From Persebacter sp051008975 (lineage in GTDB: Bacteria; Pseudomonadota; Gammaproteobacteria; Tethybacterales; Persebacteraceae): a stretch of DNA of 23,752 nucleotides. How positions within the stretch are numbered: the stretch's first letter is position 1; each line of letters opens with the position of its first letter. The notes below the pieces were generated by a model. The model did no database searches. It was not told the DNA's origin and worked only from the letters and a program-made list of their open reading frames with translations. Positions 23,168 to 23,752 of this stretch are shown here, piece by piece. The stretch covers positions 1-23,752 of the forward strand of contig JBPCXA010000084.1 of NCBI GenBank assembly GCA_051008975.1, in the 5' to 3' direction. Position numbers and translations under genes: made by a program.

Positions 23168-23631
23168 CGCCGCGCCCGAAAAAAATCCCGCAGCAACGCC
23201 GCCGCCTCGTCCGCCAGCAATCCGCCCGCCGCCGCCGTCCGATGATTCAACAGCGGATTGAGATGCGCCGAAGTCGCGCCGCCGAACGCGCCGGTTTTGG
23301 GATCGACGGCGGCGAACACCACCGCGCGCAAACGCGCATGAAACGCCGCCCCGGCGCACATCAGACACGGCTCCAAAGTCACCGCCATCTTGCATTCCGG
23401 CAACCGATAGTTTCGGCGGGCGGCGGCGGCGGCGCGCAGCGCGATAATTTCGGCGTGCGCCGACGGATCGCAGTCGCGTATGACGCGGTTTTCGCCTTCG
23501 CCGACGACGCCGGAATCGTCATACACCGCCGCCCCGACCGGCACTTCGCCGTCCGCCGCCGCGCGCGCCGCCAGCCGCAGGGCGCGCCGCATCGCGCGCC
23601 GGTCGCCCTCCGAAAACTCCAAATCCCGCAC
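23164..23631 (-). CDS. tadA: tRNA-specific adenosine deaminase TadA
   Basis: Zinc deaminase that makes inosine at wobble position 34 of tRNA-Arg(ACG). The 155-residue protein has the catalytic HAE at 59-61 and the zinc-binding PCLMC (Cys89, Cys92). NHR near LLNHRTAAAGG and the DFFRARR end are typical of bacterial TadA. Translation starts at a GTG: the nearby ATG (23637-23639) is in another frame. The GTG is exactly 6 bases after a TATAAT box, so the mRNA is probably leaderless. The stop overlaps the start of the L,D-transpeptidase gene. Confidence 0.95.
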   Translation of the reverse strand: MRDLEFSEGDRRAMRRALRLAARAAADGEVPVGAAVYDDSGVVGEGENRVIRDCDPSAHAEIIALRAAAAARRNYRLPECKMAVTLEPCLMCAGAAFHARLRAVVFAAVDPKTGAFGGATSAHLNPLLNHRTAAAGGLLADEAAALLRDFFRARR

Positions 23632-23637
23632 CGATTC

Positions 23638-23643
23638 ATTATA
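23638..23643 (-). promoter_or_regulatory. tadA -10 box, leaderless start
   Basis: The minus strand reads TATAAT, then GAATCG, then the GTG of tadA: a 6-base spacer as for serC and thrS. No -35 is evident; the palindrome at 23661-23675 lies where one would be. Confidence 0.65.
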
Positions 23644-23660
23644 ATCTCTCCCGCTATTTT

Positions 23661-23675
23661 CGCGCCTACGGCGCG
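23661..23675. repeat. Small palindrome upstream of tadA
   Basis: CGCGCC-TAC-GGCGCG, a perfect 6-bp stem with a 3-base loop. It directly abuts repeat B and belongs to the palindrome cluster of the right end. Confidence 0.6.
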
Positions 23676-23703
23676 GAGATTCCGGCTTTCGCCGGAATGG
23701 CGG
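23676..23703. repeat. Inverted repeat B, right copy
   Basis: An exact reverse complement of 47-74. Its core is ATTCCGGC-TTTC-GCCGGAAT. The copies lie about 23.6 kb apart in opposite orientation near the two ends of the window. Confidence 0.8.
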
Positions 23704-23714
23704 TGCTTTTTGTC

Positions 23715-23752
23715 TTTGCGGACAATACCGAATTTGGCGGTATCCGAAAATA
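23715..23752. repeat. Terminal repeat A, right copy
   Basis: Direct copy of 1-38 with two differences. Here the palindrome ATACCG/CGGTAT around AATTTGG is perfect. It reaches the last base of the window, so its right boundary is unknown. Confidence 0.75.

Noticed and set aside
20600..23245. A very long plus-strand open frame (about 880 codons) opposite acs and the L,D-transpeptidase gene
   Set aside because: It runs antisense to two genes with clear catalytic motifs, is Arg/His/Ala-rich and has no domain signature. GC-rich codon third positions remove stop codons on the opposite strand.
1..23752. Circular replicon closed by the matching ends
   Set aside because: The end copies differ at two bases and repeat B is in opposite orientation; the content is core chromosomal with no replication gene.
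1..23752. CRISPR array, prophage or insertion sequence
   Set aside because: No regularly spaced repeats, no transposase, integrase or phage structural gene seen on either strand.

Overview
The window is a GC-rich (by eye), gene-dense bacterial chromosome segment. It carries about 20 protein genes and one tmRNA gene, with very little spare DNA. The gene content and several neighbourhoods (mnmG-parA-parB, hisF-hisE-tatA-tatB-tatC, a bifunctional P-protein, SerC, an NtrX-like regulator, a tmRNA tag starting ANDERF) point to Proteobacteria. The best fit is a gamma/beta-proteobacterial lineage, possibly a compact or derived one because rsmG and hisI are missing from their usual slots. I recognise no species.

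Layout. Positions 1-161 are a non-coding cluster of small palindromes. On the minus strand follow serC (162-1235) and the operon mnmG > parA > parB (4888 down to 1483). Diverging from mnmG, a long plus-strand operon runs 4995-10898: a DUF2723/TMEM260-type membrane protein, pheA, hisF, hisE, tatA, tatB and tatC. Next come an NtrX-like response regulator with a ruined ATPase domain (10984-12246), mfd (to 15590), a solo DNA methyltransferase fused to an HNH nuclease domain (15611-17011), and thrS with a GFA-family enzyme and a TauE/SafE exporter (17049-20164). On the minus strand lie ssrA (tmRNA, 20249-20609), acs (20699-22651), a short L,D-transpeptidase-like gene (22700-23167) and tadA (to 23631). 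The right end (23661-23752) carries the same palindromes as the left end.

How it works together. Most genes are housekeeping: amino-acid synthesis (SerC, PheA, HisF, HisE), tRNA modification and charging (MnmG, TadA, ThrS), chromosome partition (ParAB), protein export (TatABC), transcription-repair coupling (Mfd), ribosome rescue (tmRNA) and acetate activation (Acs). The methyltransferase-HNH fusion is the clearest accessory gene.

The strongest unexpected signal is at the transcription-unit starts. serC, mnmG, the DUF2723 gene, thrS and tadA each have a TATAAT (or TATGAT) box ending exactly 6 or 7 bases before the start codon, with no Shine-Dalgarno sequence. This predicts leaderless mRNAs. 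Other genes in the same window (the methyltransferase, acs, tatA, hisE, the response regulator) have clear Shine-Dalgarno sites, so both initiation modes seem to coexist. Other points of interest are an 11-G run in mfd just before its C-terminal regulatory domain, and repeat elements at both window ends whose two differences keep a hairpin paired through G-U wobble.
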